From assembly GCA_023404095.1 (NCBI GenBank), contig JAEYDD010000072.1, positions 248,001 through 312,000 of the forward strand: a DNA stretch of 64,000 nt, read 5' to 3'. The notes below the pieces were generated by a model. That model was not told the origin of the DNA, searched no databases, and saw only the letters and a list, made by a program, of their open reading frames with translations. Made by a program: the position numbers and the translations under genes. The first letter of the stretch is position 1. Every line of letters begins with the position of its first letter. This document shows positions 9,064 to 18,763 of the stretch, piece after piece. Origin of the DNA: Pseudomonadota bacterium. Lineage in GTDB: Bacteria > Pseudomonadota > Alphaproteobacteria > Rhizobiales > Rhizobiaceae.

Positions 9064-10179
9064 CTATTGAACGCCCGCGCCATGGGTGACCTCGGCTGCC
9101 TCGGGAAACAGACCCGACATACGCTGGGGTACCGTCGACATCGCCTTGTCCAGTTGTTTCATCGGCGCCTTGTTGTCGTTGGCATACATCTTCTTGGCGA
9201 TTGGCGCGTAGCCGTCGATCAGCCGACCGGTGCGGCAGTCGCGGGCATCCGTTCCGTCGGTCAGGGCGCGCGCCATGTATTCGATGCCGCTGGCGAGCAT
9301 CGGCTCGCTGTTGCCCGGACGCCGGGCGTTGATCAGCGTGCTTTTGCCGGTCTGGTTCATCTCGATCTGCGCTGCCTGGGTGAGGCCGATGAGCGAATAC
9401 TGCGGATGCACGCAGTCGCTCTTGCGAAGTTCCTTGACCTCGCCGTCGTCGGAGATGATCTGCGGCATCAGATTGCGCGCACGTGCCAGCCCGGCCTCAT
9501 AGAGCCGACGATCGTTGGTGAAGACGCCAAACGACATGTCGGCAAGCGCGGTCGCGACGCCCTGATTGTCGATCCTGTCACGCGCCTCGCCGATTTCGCC
9601 GTGCAGGCGCCCCAGAAACGAGCGGAACTTCCTGACGTCCCGATCCCGCCATTCCGGTCCCGGATCTCCATAGGGGTGCTTGTAATAGAGAATGATCTCG
9701 GCCGCATTCGTCCAGATCGGCACGGCCCATGCCGCCTCAAGCCGGATCTGGCCCTTCCAGGTCCCCTTCTCCCGATCGAGAGCGACGAACTTGTCGGCCC
9801 ATGCATTCATGATCTCGATGGATTTGGAGCGATACCGGTTGTCGCCGGTCTTGACCCAGCGCAGCGCCGTGAAATAGGCCGCGATCATGTCGTTGCGAAA
9901 GCGCCGCTCCATCGGATTCATGCCGCGCGCGGTGACGATGACATAATCCATCGGAGCAGGCTGGTAGTCGACCGAGAAGCGCTTGTCCTTGTCGAGAAGG
10001 TCGTAGTAGCTCTGCCTGCGGTCGGAGGCGCGGCTTTCCTTCTCCAGCCGCGACAGCGCATTGAGGCGACCGCTGGAATTGATCAGGCCCGGATGCTTGA
10101 ATTCCGCAGCGAAGGCATTCGCCGTAAAGACGATGGCCACGAACAAGGTCAGGATGGCGTGGAAGGTGCGAAGGATCAT
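9064..10179 (-). CDS. Exported alginate-lyase-like protein (PL5 fold)
   Basis: 371-residue protein with a signal peptide (MILRTFHAILTLFVAIVFTANAFA) and an alpha-helical alginate lyase-like domain. Typical segments are AAYFTALRWVKTGDNRYRSKS, LDREKGTWKGQIRLEAAWAVP and the central TALADMSFGVFTNDRRLYEAG. The start at 10179 is chosen because it places the signal peptide at the N-terminus; an ATG at 10212 is also in frame. The catalytic Asn-His and Tyr region of PL5 alginate lyases appears changed: DNQGV stands where NNHSYW is expected and HPQYSL where YHNYAL is expected. It may act on another polymer or be inactive. No alginate genes are nearby. Confidence 0.78.
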   Translation of the reverse strand: MILRTFHAILTLFVAIVFTANAFAAEFKHPGLINSSGRLNALSRLEKESRASDRRQSYYDLLDKDKRFSVDYQPAPMDYVIVTARGMNPMERRFRNDMIAAYFTALRWVKTGDNRYRSKSIEIMNAWADKFVALDREKGTWKGQIRLEAAWAVPIWTNAAEIILYYKHPYGDPGPEWRDRDVRKFRSFLGRLHGEIGEARDRIDNQGVATALADMSFGVFTNDRRLYEAGLARARNLMPQIISDDGEVKELRKSDCVHPQYSLIGLTQAAQIEMNQTGKSTLINARRPGNSEPMLASGIEYMARALTDGTDARDCRTGRLIDGYAPIAKKMYANDNKAPMKQLDKAMSTVPQRMSGLFPEAAEVTHGAGVQ

Positions 10180-10267
10180 CGAAATCTCTGCCTTGTCGTT
10201 ACCGCTTTTCATGCTGACGGCAAATTGGTGTCTGAGGCCCCGTCTGCCGCATATCGGGCCAGGTCGC

Positions 10268-10519
10268 CTAGGACGGCTCGCCTCCCGGAGGATAGTAGGT
10301 CTTCTGCCGGAACGCGAACACATTGCCGCAGCGGCAACGCACCATGAACTTGGCCGGATCGTTCGACGGACGCTCAACTGAGAAACCGGCCGGCATCTCG
10401 TCGACCTGAAAGCCCGGGTTCTTGCGCCGCGGATCGTCGTCCTCCGAAGCCTCGGCGAACCCGCTGCGGCCGCATTTCGAACATTCGAGCTTCCTGGAAT
10501 ATCGATCGCGCGCCGCCAT
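10268..10519 (-). CDS. Small zinc-ribbon-like protein
   Basis: 83-residue protein with two cysteine pairs: CSKC near the N-terminus and CRCG in the C-terminal half, the spacing of a zinc ribbon. The middle is acidic and polar. GAGG six bases before the ATG at 10519 decides the start (MAARDRYSRK). No family function recognised. It lies 92 nt after the DUF192 gene on the same strand and could be in the same transcript. Confidence 0.75.
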   Translation of the reverse strand: MAARDRYSRKLECSKCGRSGFAEASEDDDPRRKNPGFQVDEMPAGFSVERPSNDPAKFMVRCRCGNVFAFRQKTYYPPGGEPS

Positions 10520-10611
10520 GTCCGTCCTCACTACCGTATCGTTGGCCGCCTCTTACAGGGATTCGGCCGCCGGCGAAAATGTAACAATCCCGTGATGGCG
10601 CGCTGCGGGGA

Positions 10612-11112
10612 TCAAGGTGTCTCGCCCACCTTGCCAATGACGGGGGTTTCGACCGTATCGCCGATGCGGATGCCGAGCTTGCGGACCGTTCCGCCGTTCA
10701 GTTCGAGGACGTAGGCGACCGGCACGCGCGAATCGATGATCGACTCCGAAAGCGGCTCGGCGTTTTCGCGGATCGTGCGGATCGTTCCCTTCCCGTCGAT
10801 GAAGAGCATATCCAGCGGAAGATAGGTGTTTTTCATCCACATCAGGACCTGGCGGGTTTCCCCAAAGTCGAAGAGCATACCGCGATCGGCTGCCATTTCA
10901 CGCCTGTTCATCAGGCCTTGAGAGCGCTGGCGCGGCGTCAATGCCAGTTCCACGGTAAAGGCATGCCGCTTGCCTTTTGCCGTGACGATGGTAAGGGGCC
11001 CTTGCTGAAAGTTCTCGTCGGCTGTCGCGACGCCTGCGCCGACCAGCAACAAAAAAAGCGCCACGAGGACGCTCCCGATGCGCGAAGGAGACAAGAAAGG
11101 TCGGGCAGCCAT
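10612..11112 (-). CDS. DUF192 family exported protein
   Basis: 166-residue protein with a signal peptide (residues 1 to about 31) and a DUF192 domain: FTVELALTPRQRSQGLMNRREM, MLFDFGETRQVLMWMKNTYLPLDMLFID and a C-terminal VAYVLELNGGTVRKLGIRIGD. DUF192 is a small beta-rich fold of unknown biochemical role. The gene starts 13 nt after the stop of the cold-shock-domain gene, so the two probably form an operon, a pairing common in rhizobia. Confidence 0.92.
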   Translation of the reverse strand: MAARPFLSPSRIGSVLVALFLLLVGAGVATADENFQQGPLTIVTAKGKRHAFTVELALTPRQRSQGLMNRREMAADRGMLFDFGETRQVLMWMKNTYLPLDMLFIDGKGTIRTIRENAEPLSESIIDSRVPVAYVLELNGGTVRKLGIRIGDTVETPVIGKVGETP

Positions 11113-11125
11113 CGTGGGGCCGCCG

Positions 11126-11704
11126 TCAATGTGCCCGGTTGCCCGGCAGCGGATTATCGGGATGGATTTCCGCAGCCATCAGGCCCTTTTCACCGTCGCC
11201 GAAGCGGACCAGCACGACCTGGCCGGGACGCAGTTCGGTGAGTCCGAAGCGGCGCAGCGTCTCCATGTGGATGAAAATGTCTTCCGTCCCCTCGCCGCGC
11301 GTGAGGAAGCCGAAGCCCTTTGTCCGATTGAACCATTTGACCAGCACGCGCTCAAGCCCGCTGGACGGTGTCACCTGCACATGGGTCTTGACCGGCGGCA
11401 TCTGCGAGGGATGGACTGCGGTCGATTGGTCCATCGAGAGGATGCGGAAGGCCTGGTAGCCGCGTTCGCGTCGCTGGATGAGGGCGACGACGCGTGTTCC
11501 TTCCAGCACGGTCTGGTGGCCGTCGCGCCGCAGGCAGGTGACGTGAACCAGCACGTCCTGCATGCCGTTGTCGGGAACGATGAAGCCGAAGCCCTTGGCG
11601 ACGTCGAACCATTTGATCACGCCGGTAATCTCGATCAGATCGACGGCATCGCCACCCTGCTCATCGTGCTGTGCGACGTCCTTCGTCGATATCCTGTCCG
11701 TCAT
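11126..11704 (-). CDS. Double cold-shock-domain protein
   Basis: 192-residue protein containing two cold-shock (OB-fold) domains, so a single-strand nucleic-acid binder or RNA chaperone is expected. Domain 1 (about residues 25-90) has VIKWFDVAKGFGFI and DVLVHVTCL; domain 2 (about 118-185) has VKWFNRTKGFGFL and DIFIHMETL, so both RNP1- and RNP2-like motifs are present in each. Start set at 11704 (MTDRISTKD), which skips ten upstream residues without family support. Downstream it is closely followed by the DUF192 gene. Confidence 0.93.
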   Translation of the reverse strand: MTDRISTKDVAQHDEQGGDAVDLIEITGVIKWFDVAKGFGFIVPDNGMQDVLVHVTCLRRDGHQTVLEGTRVVALIQRRERGYQAFRILSMDQSTAVHPSQMPPVKTHVQVTPSSGLERVLVKWFNRTKGFGFLTRGEGTEDIFIHMETLRRFGLTELRPGQVVLVRFGDGEKGLMAAEIHPDNPLPGNRAH

Positions 11705-11906
11705 GATCTGCTCAGCCCCTCGATTACGCGTCACATGAATTACGGTTAACTGATTCTTGAAGATCAGAATAACATCGTCCCGTTACGAATGGGCAAGCCT
11801 CCGTAAAAAGTTTTGCCCGATCCCCTTATAGCCGCTGAGGCTTGCCTCTGGCTGGCAAACTCCTATCTTCCCGCGCAGATTCGTTCTTTCAGACGAGGAT
11901 ACCAAG

Positions 11907-12347
11907 ATGCGCTTTCTCCACACGATGGTCCGGGTAAACAATCTCGAGCAGTCGCTGCATTTCTATTGCGACCTGTTCGGGCTGGTCGAAACGCGACGCA
12001 TAGACAACGAGAAGGGACGCTTCACCCTGATCTTTCTCGCTGCGGCCGAGGACGTGGAAAGTGTGAAGCAGAATGCCGCGCCCTGTATCGAACTGACGTA
12101 CAACTGGGACACCGAAGAATACACCGGTGGCCGCAACTTCGGACACCTCGCCTATGAGGTCGACGACATCTATGGTTTCTGCCAGCACCTGATGGACAAC
12201 GGCGTCACGATCAATCGACCGCCGCGCGACGGCCACATGGCATTCGTCCGGTCGCCGGACGGTATCTCGATCGAAATCCTTCAGAAAGGCGCGCACCTGC
12301 CCCCGGCCGAGCCTTGGGCATCGATGCCGAACACCGGCAGCTGGTAA
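11907..12347 (+). CDS. gloA: Lactoylglutathione lyase (glyoxalase I)
   Basis: 146-residue VOC-fold enzyme that converts the methylglyoxal-glutathione hemithioacetal to S-lactoylglutathione. The four metal ligands can be placed: His5 (FLHTMVRV), Glu in CIELTYNW, His in FGHLAYEVDD and Glu in ISIEIL. A ribosome site (GAGGATACCAAG) precedes the ATG. Single gene, divergent from the cold-shock gene. Confidence 0.95.
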   Translation: MRFLHTMVRVNNLEQSLHFYCDLFGLVETRRIDNEKGRFTLIFLAAAEDVESVKQNAAPCIELTYNWDTEEYTGGRNFGHLAYEVDDIYGFCQHLMDNGVTINRPPRDGHMAFVRSPDGISIEILQKGAHLPPAEPWASMPNTGSW

Positions 12348-12717
12348 GCCTCACACAACGCCCGACCGTTAGGACGAGCCACAGACCGCACGCCGTTGCA
12401 GGCGGATCGCGCCGAATTTTTGCCTATTCAGGGTGGCGGCGTCGTCTTTTTTGCAATGCGTGCGCTCAATAGAACACGGTTTTGCCGCCTTTTGCCCCAA
12501 TTCTTGGCGCCGGCGGCGAAGGCGATTCTCGGGGGAGGAGATACAGCGCCGCTCGGACGCTTCCGTCAGGGCAATCTCAGACACCGTCCGCTTGATGCGG
12601 GTGGCGGGACGATTCCACTTCCAAATGGAAGCCGGCGGTCTCCCGAATGCGGACAGGCCCTCCCTCGGGCTGGCCGCCAGAATGAATCGGGGATCCAATT
12701 TGCTGTTCACACGCAGA
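12348..12717. other. Region between gloA and the lipoprotein gene, no feature seen
   Basis: 370 bases. An open frame runs through most of it into the downstream lipoprotein, but its translation is arginine-rich and unlike a protein start, so I treat it as non-coding leader sequence. Confidence 0.4.
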
Positions 12718-13995
12718 ATGGGCGACAAACTGAAACGGACGCGAAGCGGTCTGCTGATCGCAGTATCGGCCTTGGCGCTCGCGGGCTGCGTCTCGGCAAC
12801 CGGCGACATGCGCTCAGATGACGACGGTTCGGCGACGGACGCCGCGGCCCTGCAGGGCGCAAAGCCGGACGGCGCCGGCCAGGCGCTGTCGGGATATCGC
12901 GACCCCATGGTTGCAGCCGCCTCTTCGGGCGGCGAGGATGCCTCGGCAGCCACGCAGCAGCGCGGAGGCGACGACGAAGAGACACCGGCCAACCTCGGCG
13001 ACGTCATCATGCAACCCGCCCAGGTCAACGCCAACCAGACGAGCATCTACGCTTCTGCAACGGCCGGGGCGGCGCAGCCCTCCGGGGCGATCGCCGCTAC
13101 ACCGAGCGCGAGCCCGCCAATCGGAAATCTTTACGGCGCAAATCCGACAACCAGCGCCAGCGAGGAAGTGCCGACGGGCTCCATCCCCTCCTCCCTTTCC
13201 GACGAGGAAGCATCTCTGGTGCCAGACCGAGTGCCGCTGCCGACCAGCGTGCGTTCCGCACTCGCTGCCGAACCCGGGCAGAGCGCCGCCGAGCAGGCGA
13301 TCGCGCAGGCACAGTCGGCCGCGGCGCCCGGTGCTATTCCGCAAGGGCAGCCTGCCGGCAACGACACCGGCAAGCCGGTTACGCTGGCCGCCCTCTTTGC
13401 GTCGAAGCGAAAATCGCCCGTCGCGGCGGAAAACGCCAAGACGACGAGCCAGAAGCCGCGCATGCTCAACCGGGAGACGGCGGGTTCCTACCAGACCGCC
13501 TCGCTCGGCCAGCCCGCCCTGCCCGGCGTCGCCACGACGGTGACGGCTGCACCGAACGATCATTCCGAAGTCGAGGAAAACGGACCGGACGATGGCGGCG
13601 CGGACAACGGCGTCACCGAGGTCGCCTCGCTTGCAGGACTGGCGCGGCTGTCGCCCAACGGCCTCTGGCTGCAGACGGAGAAGGTCAATACCGGCTGCTT
13701 CAAGCCGCAGCTGCTTGCCACGCTGAAGTCAATCGAGCAGCACTATGGCAAGCCGGTCATCGTCACGTCCGGGGTCCGCCCCATAAAGGGCAACCGGGCC
13801 AAGCAATCGCTGCATACGCGCTGCGAGGCAGCCGACATCCAGATTGCGGGCGTCAGCCGCTGGGAACTGGCCGAGTATCTTCGCTCCATGCCAGGCCGCG
13901 GTGGCGTCGGCACCTACTGCCATACGGAATCGGTGCATATCGACATCGGTCCGGAACGCGACTGGAACTGGAGATGCCGCGGCAGGCGCAAGTGA
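12718..13995 (+). CDS. Lipoprotein with C-terminal peptidase M15-like domain
   Basis: 425-residue protein. The start at 12718 (MGDKLKRTRSG) gives a lipoprotein signal ending ALALAGC. Residues of about 30-300 are low-complexity, rich in Ala, Pro, Ser and Gly, as in a flexible periplasmic linker. The C-terminal 120 residues form a peptidase M15A/YcbK-like domain: VIVTSGVRP, then SLHTRCEAADIQ (His...Asp ligand pair) and ESVHIDIG (second His). These enzymes cleave peptidoglycan cross-links or related bonds. A murein hydrolase or murein-binding role is likely but unproven. No strong ribosome site marks the start; ATG 12682 is an alternative. Confidence 0.82.
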   Translation: MGDKLKRTRSGLLIAVSALALAGCVSATGDMRSDDDGSATDAAALQGAKPDGAGQALSGYRDPMVAAASSGGEDASAATQQRGGDDEETPANLGDVIMQPAQVNANQTSIYASATAGAAQPSGAIAATPSASPPIGNLYGANPTTSASEEVPTGSIPSSLSDEEASLVPDRVPLPTSVRSALAAEPGQSAAEQAIAQAQSAAAPGAIPQGQPAGNDTGKPVTLAALFASKRKSPVAAENAKTTSQKPRMLNRETAGSYQTASLGQPALPGVATTVTAAPNDHSEVEENGPDDGGADNGVTEVASLAGLARLSPNGLWLQTEKVNTGCFKPQLLATLKSIEQHYGKPVIVTSGVRPIKGNRAKQSLHTRCEAADIQIAGVSRWELAEYLRSMPGRGGVGTYCHTESVHIDIGPERDWNWRCRGRRK

Positions 13996-14275
13996 TATCG
14001 GCGCATCGAAGCGTGGCACCATTCTGCCCCACTACGGATGATCTGCAGGCCGGATCGATTCCGGTCTCTTATAGATCTGCCTTGCCGGGGATAACGTCAG
14101 AGCTCGGTGCAGCTTCGGGAATTCGCCCGTCATCCGTATTGGCGATAACCGATCCGGCCGCCGCGCCCGGATCAACTTTCTGATTCGTAAAGGATTGAAA
14201 TCAATAACGAATCTCGATTTCCGCACAGCATCCTCCTGCGTGTGAAGATTTTTTGACATTTGCGGCGATTGGCGC

Positions 14276-14304
14276 TTGCCGAACCGGGATTCGCCCTCTA
14301 TAAA
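14276..14304 (+). promoter_or_regulatory. Promoter-like element for tRNA-Glu copy 1
   Basis: TTGCCG at 14276-14281 and TATAAA at 14299-14304 are separated by 17 bp, and the tRNA starts 12 bases later. The other Glu tRNA genes here have the same arrangement. Confidence 0.7.
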
Positions 14305-14315
14305 CCGCCCCGCAC

Positions 14316-14390
14316 GCGCCCTTCGTCTATCGGTTAGGACGTCAGATTTTCATTCTGAAAAGAGGGGTTCGACTCCCCTAGGGCGTGCCA
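14316..14390 (+). tRNA. tRNA-Glu (anticodon TTC), copy 1
   Basis: 75-nt cloverleaf. Acceptor GCGCCCT pairs with AGGGCGT, giving a G-U closing pair; anticodon stem TCAGA/TCTGA with loop TTTTCAT; T arm GGGGTTCGACTCCCC; encoded CCA. Identical over its full length to the copies at 14541 and 14901. Confidence 0.96.
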
Positions 14391-14498
14391 CTCCCTTCCA
14401 GCAAGCCCTTGTTTTCATGTCCGTTATGTCGGCGGAGCCTTGTCCGTTCCGGGCCATTCGGAGCTGTGAATAAATTCGCCGTTGCGCCATTTTTCACC

Positions 14499-14527
14499 TT
14501 GCGCAAACAGGCTCGCCTGAGTAGAAG
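14499..14527 (+). promoter_or_regulatory. Promoter-like element for tRNA-Glu copy 2
   Basis: TTGCGC at 14499-14504, a 17-bp spacer and TAGAAG at 14522-14527, 13 bases before the tRNA. The spacer end CCTGAG and the -10 match those before copy 3. Confidence 0.68.
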
Positions 14528-14540
14528 ACGCCCATCGCAC

Positions 14541-14615
14541 GCGCCCTTCGTCTATCGGTTAGGACGTCAGATTTTCATTCTGAAAAGAGGGGTTCGACTC
14601 CCCTAGGGCGTGCCA
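14541..14615 (+). tRNA. tRNA-Glu (anticodon TTC), copy 2
   Basis: 75-nt tRNA identical to the copies at 14316 and 14901, with the same cloverleaf and encoded CCA. It lies 150 bp after copy 1. Confidence 0.96.
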
Positions 14616-14858
14616 CTTTTTCTCGAAAAATTCGATTGTTCGCTTTGGCGGTCCTCGCCGACACGATCTGTCGTTTTCTGTTCGTCGGCCGCGTCAGCAC
14701 AGCTCGCCCGCGTCTGAGTCTACATTCGTCTTCGCAATTCCGGGACAATGCTGAGGTCGACCGTTGGCGCCCTTGTGCATGCACGCCGCTGCTCAGCAGC
14801 CGAGATCCCGCTCATCCACAGCAACCGAAAAAAATTCGCCGAATCATCATTTTACGTC

Positions 14859-14887
14859 TTGCGCGCTGCCGTCGCCCTGAGTAGAAG
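14859..14887 (+). promoter_or_regulatory. Promoter-like element for tRNA-Glu copy 3
   Basis: TTGCGC at 14859-14864, a 17-bp spacer and TAGAAG at 14882-14887, 13 bases before the tRNA. The sequence from the -10 to the tRNA differs from that of copy 2 at only one base. Confidence 0.68.
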
Positions 14888-14900
14888 ACGCCCACCGCAC

Positions 14901-14975
14901 GCGCCCTTCGTCTATCGGTTAGGACGTCAGATTTTCATTCTGAAAAGAGGGGTTCGACTCCCCTAGGGCGTGCCA
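14901..14975 (+). tRNA. tRNA-Glu (anticodon TTC), copy 3
   Basis: Third identical 75-nt tRNA-Glu(TTC). It lies 285 bp after copy 2. The spacer shares a core with the copy 1-2 spacer (AAATTCGCCG, CTTGCGC, CTGAGTAGAAGACGCCCA), which indicates duplication of promoter plus gene. Confidence 0.96.
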
Positions 14976-15279
14976 CCCCTTCCATGAAATGAATGGCGCG
15001 AGACGCGGATTGAGACAATTAGCCTGATCGTTTTTCAGGAGATTTTCCTCGCTTGTCTCTCCTTTTTGCCCAACCGTCGGCAGACGGTGTGCGCTCGGCG
15101 GCCAGTCTCGTGAGGGCGCCAGGGATGTGAATGCCGGTGCTGTTTCGATGCAGGTCGCTTTGGTCCGGTATGAGGGCGCGAAATCAACGCCCCTAGGCTC
15201 AGGGCTTGCCCGCCTCTTCACTTCACCCATTCCAATGTTCGGTTGAAAACGCGAATCTGCGGCGACGCAAGCCGTGACC

Positions 15280-15308
15280 TTGCCGTCCGAATCACAAGTC
15301 CCTATATT
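15280..15308 (+). promoter_or_regulatory. Promoter-like element for tRNA-Glu(CTC)
   Basis: TTGCCG at 15280-15285, a 17-bp spacer and TATATT at 15303-15308, 13 bases before the tRNA. The 300 bp between copy 3 and this element hold no other feature I can see. Confidence 0.68.
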
Positions 15309-15321
15309 TCCGCAAGCGTAG

Positions 15322-15396
15322 GCGCCCATCGTCTAGCGGTCAGGACATCGCCCTCTCACGGCGAAAACACGGGTTCGATTCCCGTTGGGCGTACCA
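15322..15396 (+). tRNA. tRNA-Glu (anticodon CTC)
   Basis: 75-nt cloverleaf. GCGCCCA pairs with TGGGCGT, again with a G-U end pair; anticodon stem TCGCC/GGCGA with loop CTCTCAC; T arm CGGGTTCGATTCCCG; discriminator A and encoded CCA. It differs clearly from the three TTC copies. Confidence 0.95.
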
Positions 15397-15507
15397 ATCG
15401 GACCCGAAGTCATTTCCCACCAAAACTGCCGCTGTTTTACACCGAAAGACATTGTTTATGCGTCTGTCGTTCCGGCAAGACCGCTGCATGCCCTTGCAAG
15501 AGATGCC

Positions 15508-17307
15508 TTAGAATGCCTCCGCAGCATCGCTGACGCGGAACTGGACGCGCCGGCTTCCCTGCCACTGGTCGGCGGAGACCGAGCCGGCCACGTGCATGAG
15601 TTGCCCGCGGCGGGCGAGGCAGAATGCGCCGAGCGGGGCGTCGACGGCGCGAAACGCCATGGCCTCGATCCGGCCCCGGTCGGGGCCTTCCAGCGTCAGC
15701 TTGAGGTGGTTCACGCCCACCTGTCGCGCATCCAGCAAACGATGGGCGGCCAGTGCGAAAACGGGCTGCGGATGACCGGAGCCGTACGGGCCTGCCTGCT
15801 CCAGCTGCTCGGCCAGCGCGACGGTGGTGCCTGCCGCCGACAGCGCGCCGTCAATCTTCATCGTGCGGTTCGCCGTCAGTTCGCGCACCGTTTTTTCCGC
15901 CCGTTCCTCGAAGAAGCTCCGGAGCCTGCCAAGCTGCGCGCGCTCGACCGTCAGGCCGGCCGCCATGCCGTGGCCGCCCCCCTTGACGAGAAGCCCCTCG
16001 TCCACAGCCGCGCGCACCATGCGGCCAAGATCGAAGCCGCTGATCGACCGGCCCGAGCCGGTGCCCTTGCCGTTCGGATCGAAGGCAATGGCAAAGGCGG
16101 GTCGATGGAAGCGATCCTTGAGGCGCGAGGCCAACAGGCCGACCACCCCCGGATGCCAGCCTTCGCGGGCGGTCAGGATGACGGCCGCGGTCTCGCCGGA
16201 ACCGTATTCGGCGCTCGCCTCGGCTTCGGCCTCTGCCAGCATCGCCACTTCGAGCGCCTGGCGCTCGCGGTTCAGACCGTCGAGCTGCATTGCGATCGCC
16301 TCGGCCTGCGAAGCGTCGTCCAGCGTCAGCAACCGGCTACCGAGTGCGGCGTCCCCGATGCGCCCGCCGGCATTGATCCGCGGTCCGACCATGAAGCCGA
16401 AGTGATAGGGGGTGATCGGTCCGCCGATCCCCGCCTGCTTGACGAGCGCGGCCAGGCCAGGATTACCGAGATGGCGCGCAGCGACAAGCCCCTTGACGAC
16501 GTAGGCGCGGTTCAGCCCCTTGAGCGGGACCACGTCGCAGACGGTGGCCAACGCCACCAGATCGAGCATCGCCAGGAGATCGATCTCGCCTGCGCGCGGA
16601 TCTCGGCGACGCAGCAGTCTTTGCAGCGCCACCAGAACCAGGAAGACGACCCCTGCGGCGCAGAGGTATCCGAGCCCGGAAAGATCGTCCTCGCGGTTCG
16701 GGTTCACGAGGGCTGCGCATTTCGGCAGGTCCTGTCCGACCTGATGGTGATCGAGTACGACCACGTCGATGCCGCGCTCGCCGGCATGCGCCACGGAATC
16801 GAAACTGGTCGAACCGCAGTCGACGGTGACGATCAGCCTGGCGCCGCGCTCGATCAGCGTGTCGATCGCCTGTGGATTGGGTCCATACCCTTCGAAAATG
16901 CGATCTGGAATATAGATTTCCGCATCGACGTCGAAATGGCGGAGGAAACGGTACAGGATCGCCGAGGCACAGGCGCCGTCGACGTCATAGTCGCCGAAGA
17001 TCGCCACCCTCTCCCGCCGCGCGATCGCGCCTGCTATCCGCTCCGCCGCCGCCTCGCAATCCGTCATCCGATAGGGATCGGGCATCAACCGCCGCAGGGT
17101 CGGATCCAGGAACTCCAGCGCCTCGTCATAGGCGACGCCGCGTCCGGCCAGTACGCGGGCGATCAGGTCGGGTATGCCGAGGCTCTGGCTCATCGCCAGC
17201 GCCCTGTTCTCGCCCGCCTGGTCCAGCCGGGCCAGCCATCTCTGCCCGGTCGCCGATCGCTCGACACCGAGAAAGGCGCGCTGGACGGGATCGACCTCCT
17301 GGCTCAT
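15508..17307 (-). CDS. recJ: Single-stranded-DNA-specific exonuclease RecJ
   Basis: RecJ degrades single-stranded DNA 5' to 3' in recombination and mismatch repair. The 599-residue protein has the DHH phosphoesterase motifs in order: FGDYDVDGA near residue 110, VTVDCG, and VVLDHHQVG near residue 185, then a C-terminal DHHA1 domain with GGGHGMAAG. The start at 17307 (MSQEVDP) is preceded by AAGGAG; an ATG at 17322 would place the start ahead of that ribosome site. The gene follows hom on the same strand after 70 nt. Confidence 0.95.
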   Translation of the reverse strand: MSQEVDPVQRAFLGVERSATGQRWLARLDQAGENRALAMSQSLGIPDLIARVLAGRGVAYDEALEFLDPTLRRLMPDPYRMTDCEAAAERIAGAIARRERVAIFGDYDVDGACASAILYRFLRHFDVDAEIYIPDRIFEGYGPNPQAIDTLIERGARLIVTVDCGSTSFDSVAHAGERGIDVVVLDHHQVGQDLPKCAALVNPNREDDLSGLGYLCAAGVVFLVLVALQRLLRRRDPRAGEIDLLAMLDLVALATVCDVVPLKGLNRAYVVKGLVAARHLGNPGLAALVKQAGIGGPITPYHFGFMVGPRINAGGRIGDAALGSRLLTLDDASQAEAIAMQLDGLNRERQALEVAMLAEAEAEASAEYGSGETAAVILTAREGWHPGVVGLLASRLKDRFHRPAFAIAFDPNGKGTGSGRSISGFDLGRMVRAAVDEGLLVKGGGHGMAAGLTVERAQLGRLRSFFEERAEKTVRELTANRTMKIDGALSAAGTTVALAEQLEQAGPYGSGHPQPVFALAAHRLLDARQVGVNHLKLTLEGPDRGRIEAMAFRAVDAPLGAFCLARRGQLMHVAGSVSADQWQGSRRVQFRVSDAAEAF

Positions 17308-17377
17308 CGGTCTCCTTGGCATGCACCGGGGCGGGGCACGAGGGAAATGGGGTAACGGGGCGTTGTGCCGCCTAGGC

Positions 17378-18700
<1,323 letters not shown>

Positions 18701-18763
18701 GATGAAAAGTCCTATCGATGTAAGTTTGTGCCCACCGGCAGAACGCCGGCGGGCGAAGAAGGG

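Noticed and set aside
14316..14975. tRNA-Glu triplet as a CRISPR-like repeat array
   Set aside because: The repeats are complete tRNAs with cloverleaf pairing and encoded CCA, and the spacers are of unequal length with shared promoter sequence.
15385..17355. 656-residue plus-strand ORF starting at the end of tRNA-Glu(CTC)
   Set aside because: Antisense to recJ, with no recognisable domain; GC-rich third positions create long open antisense frames.
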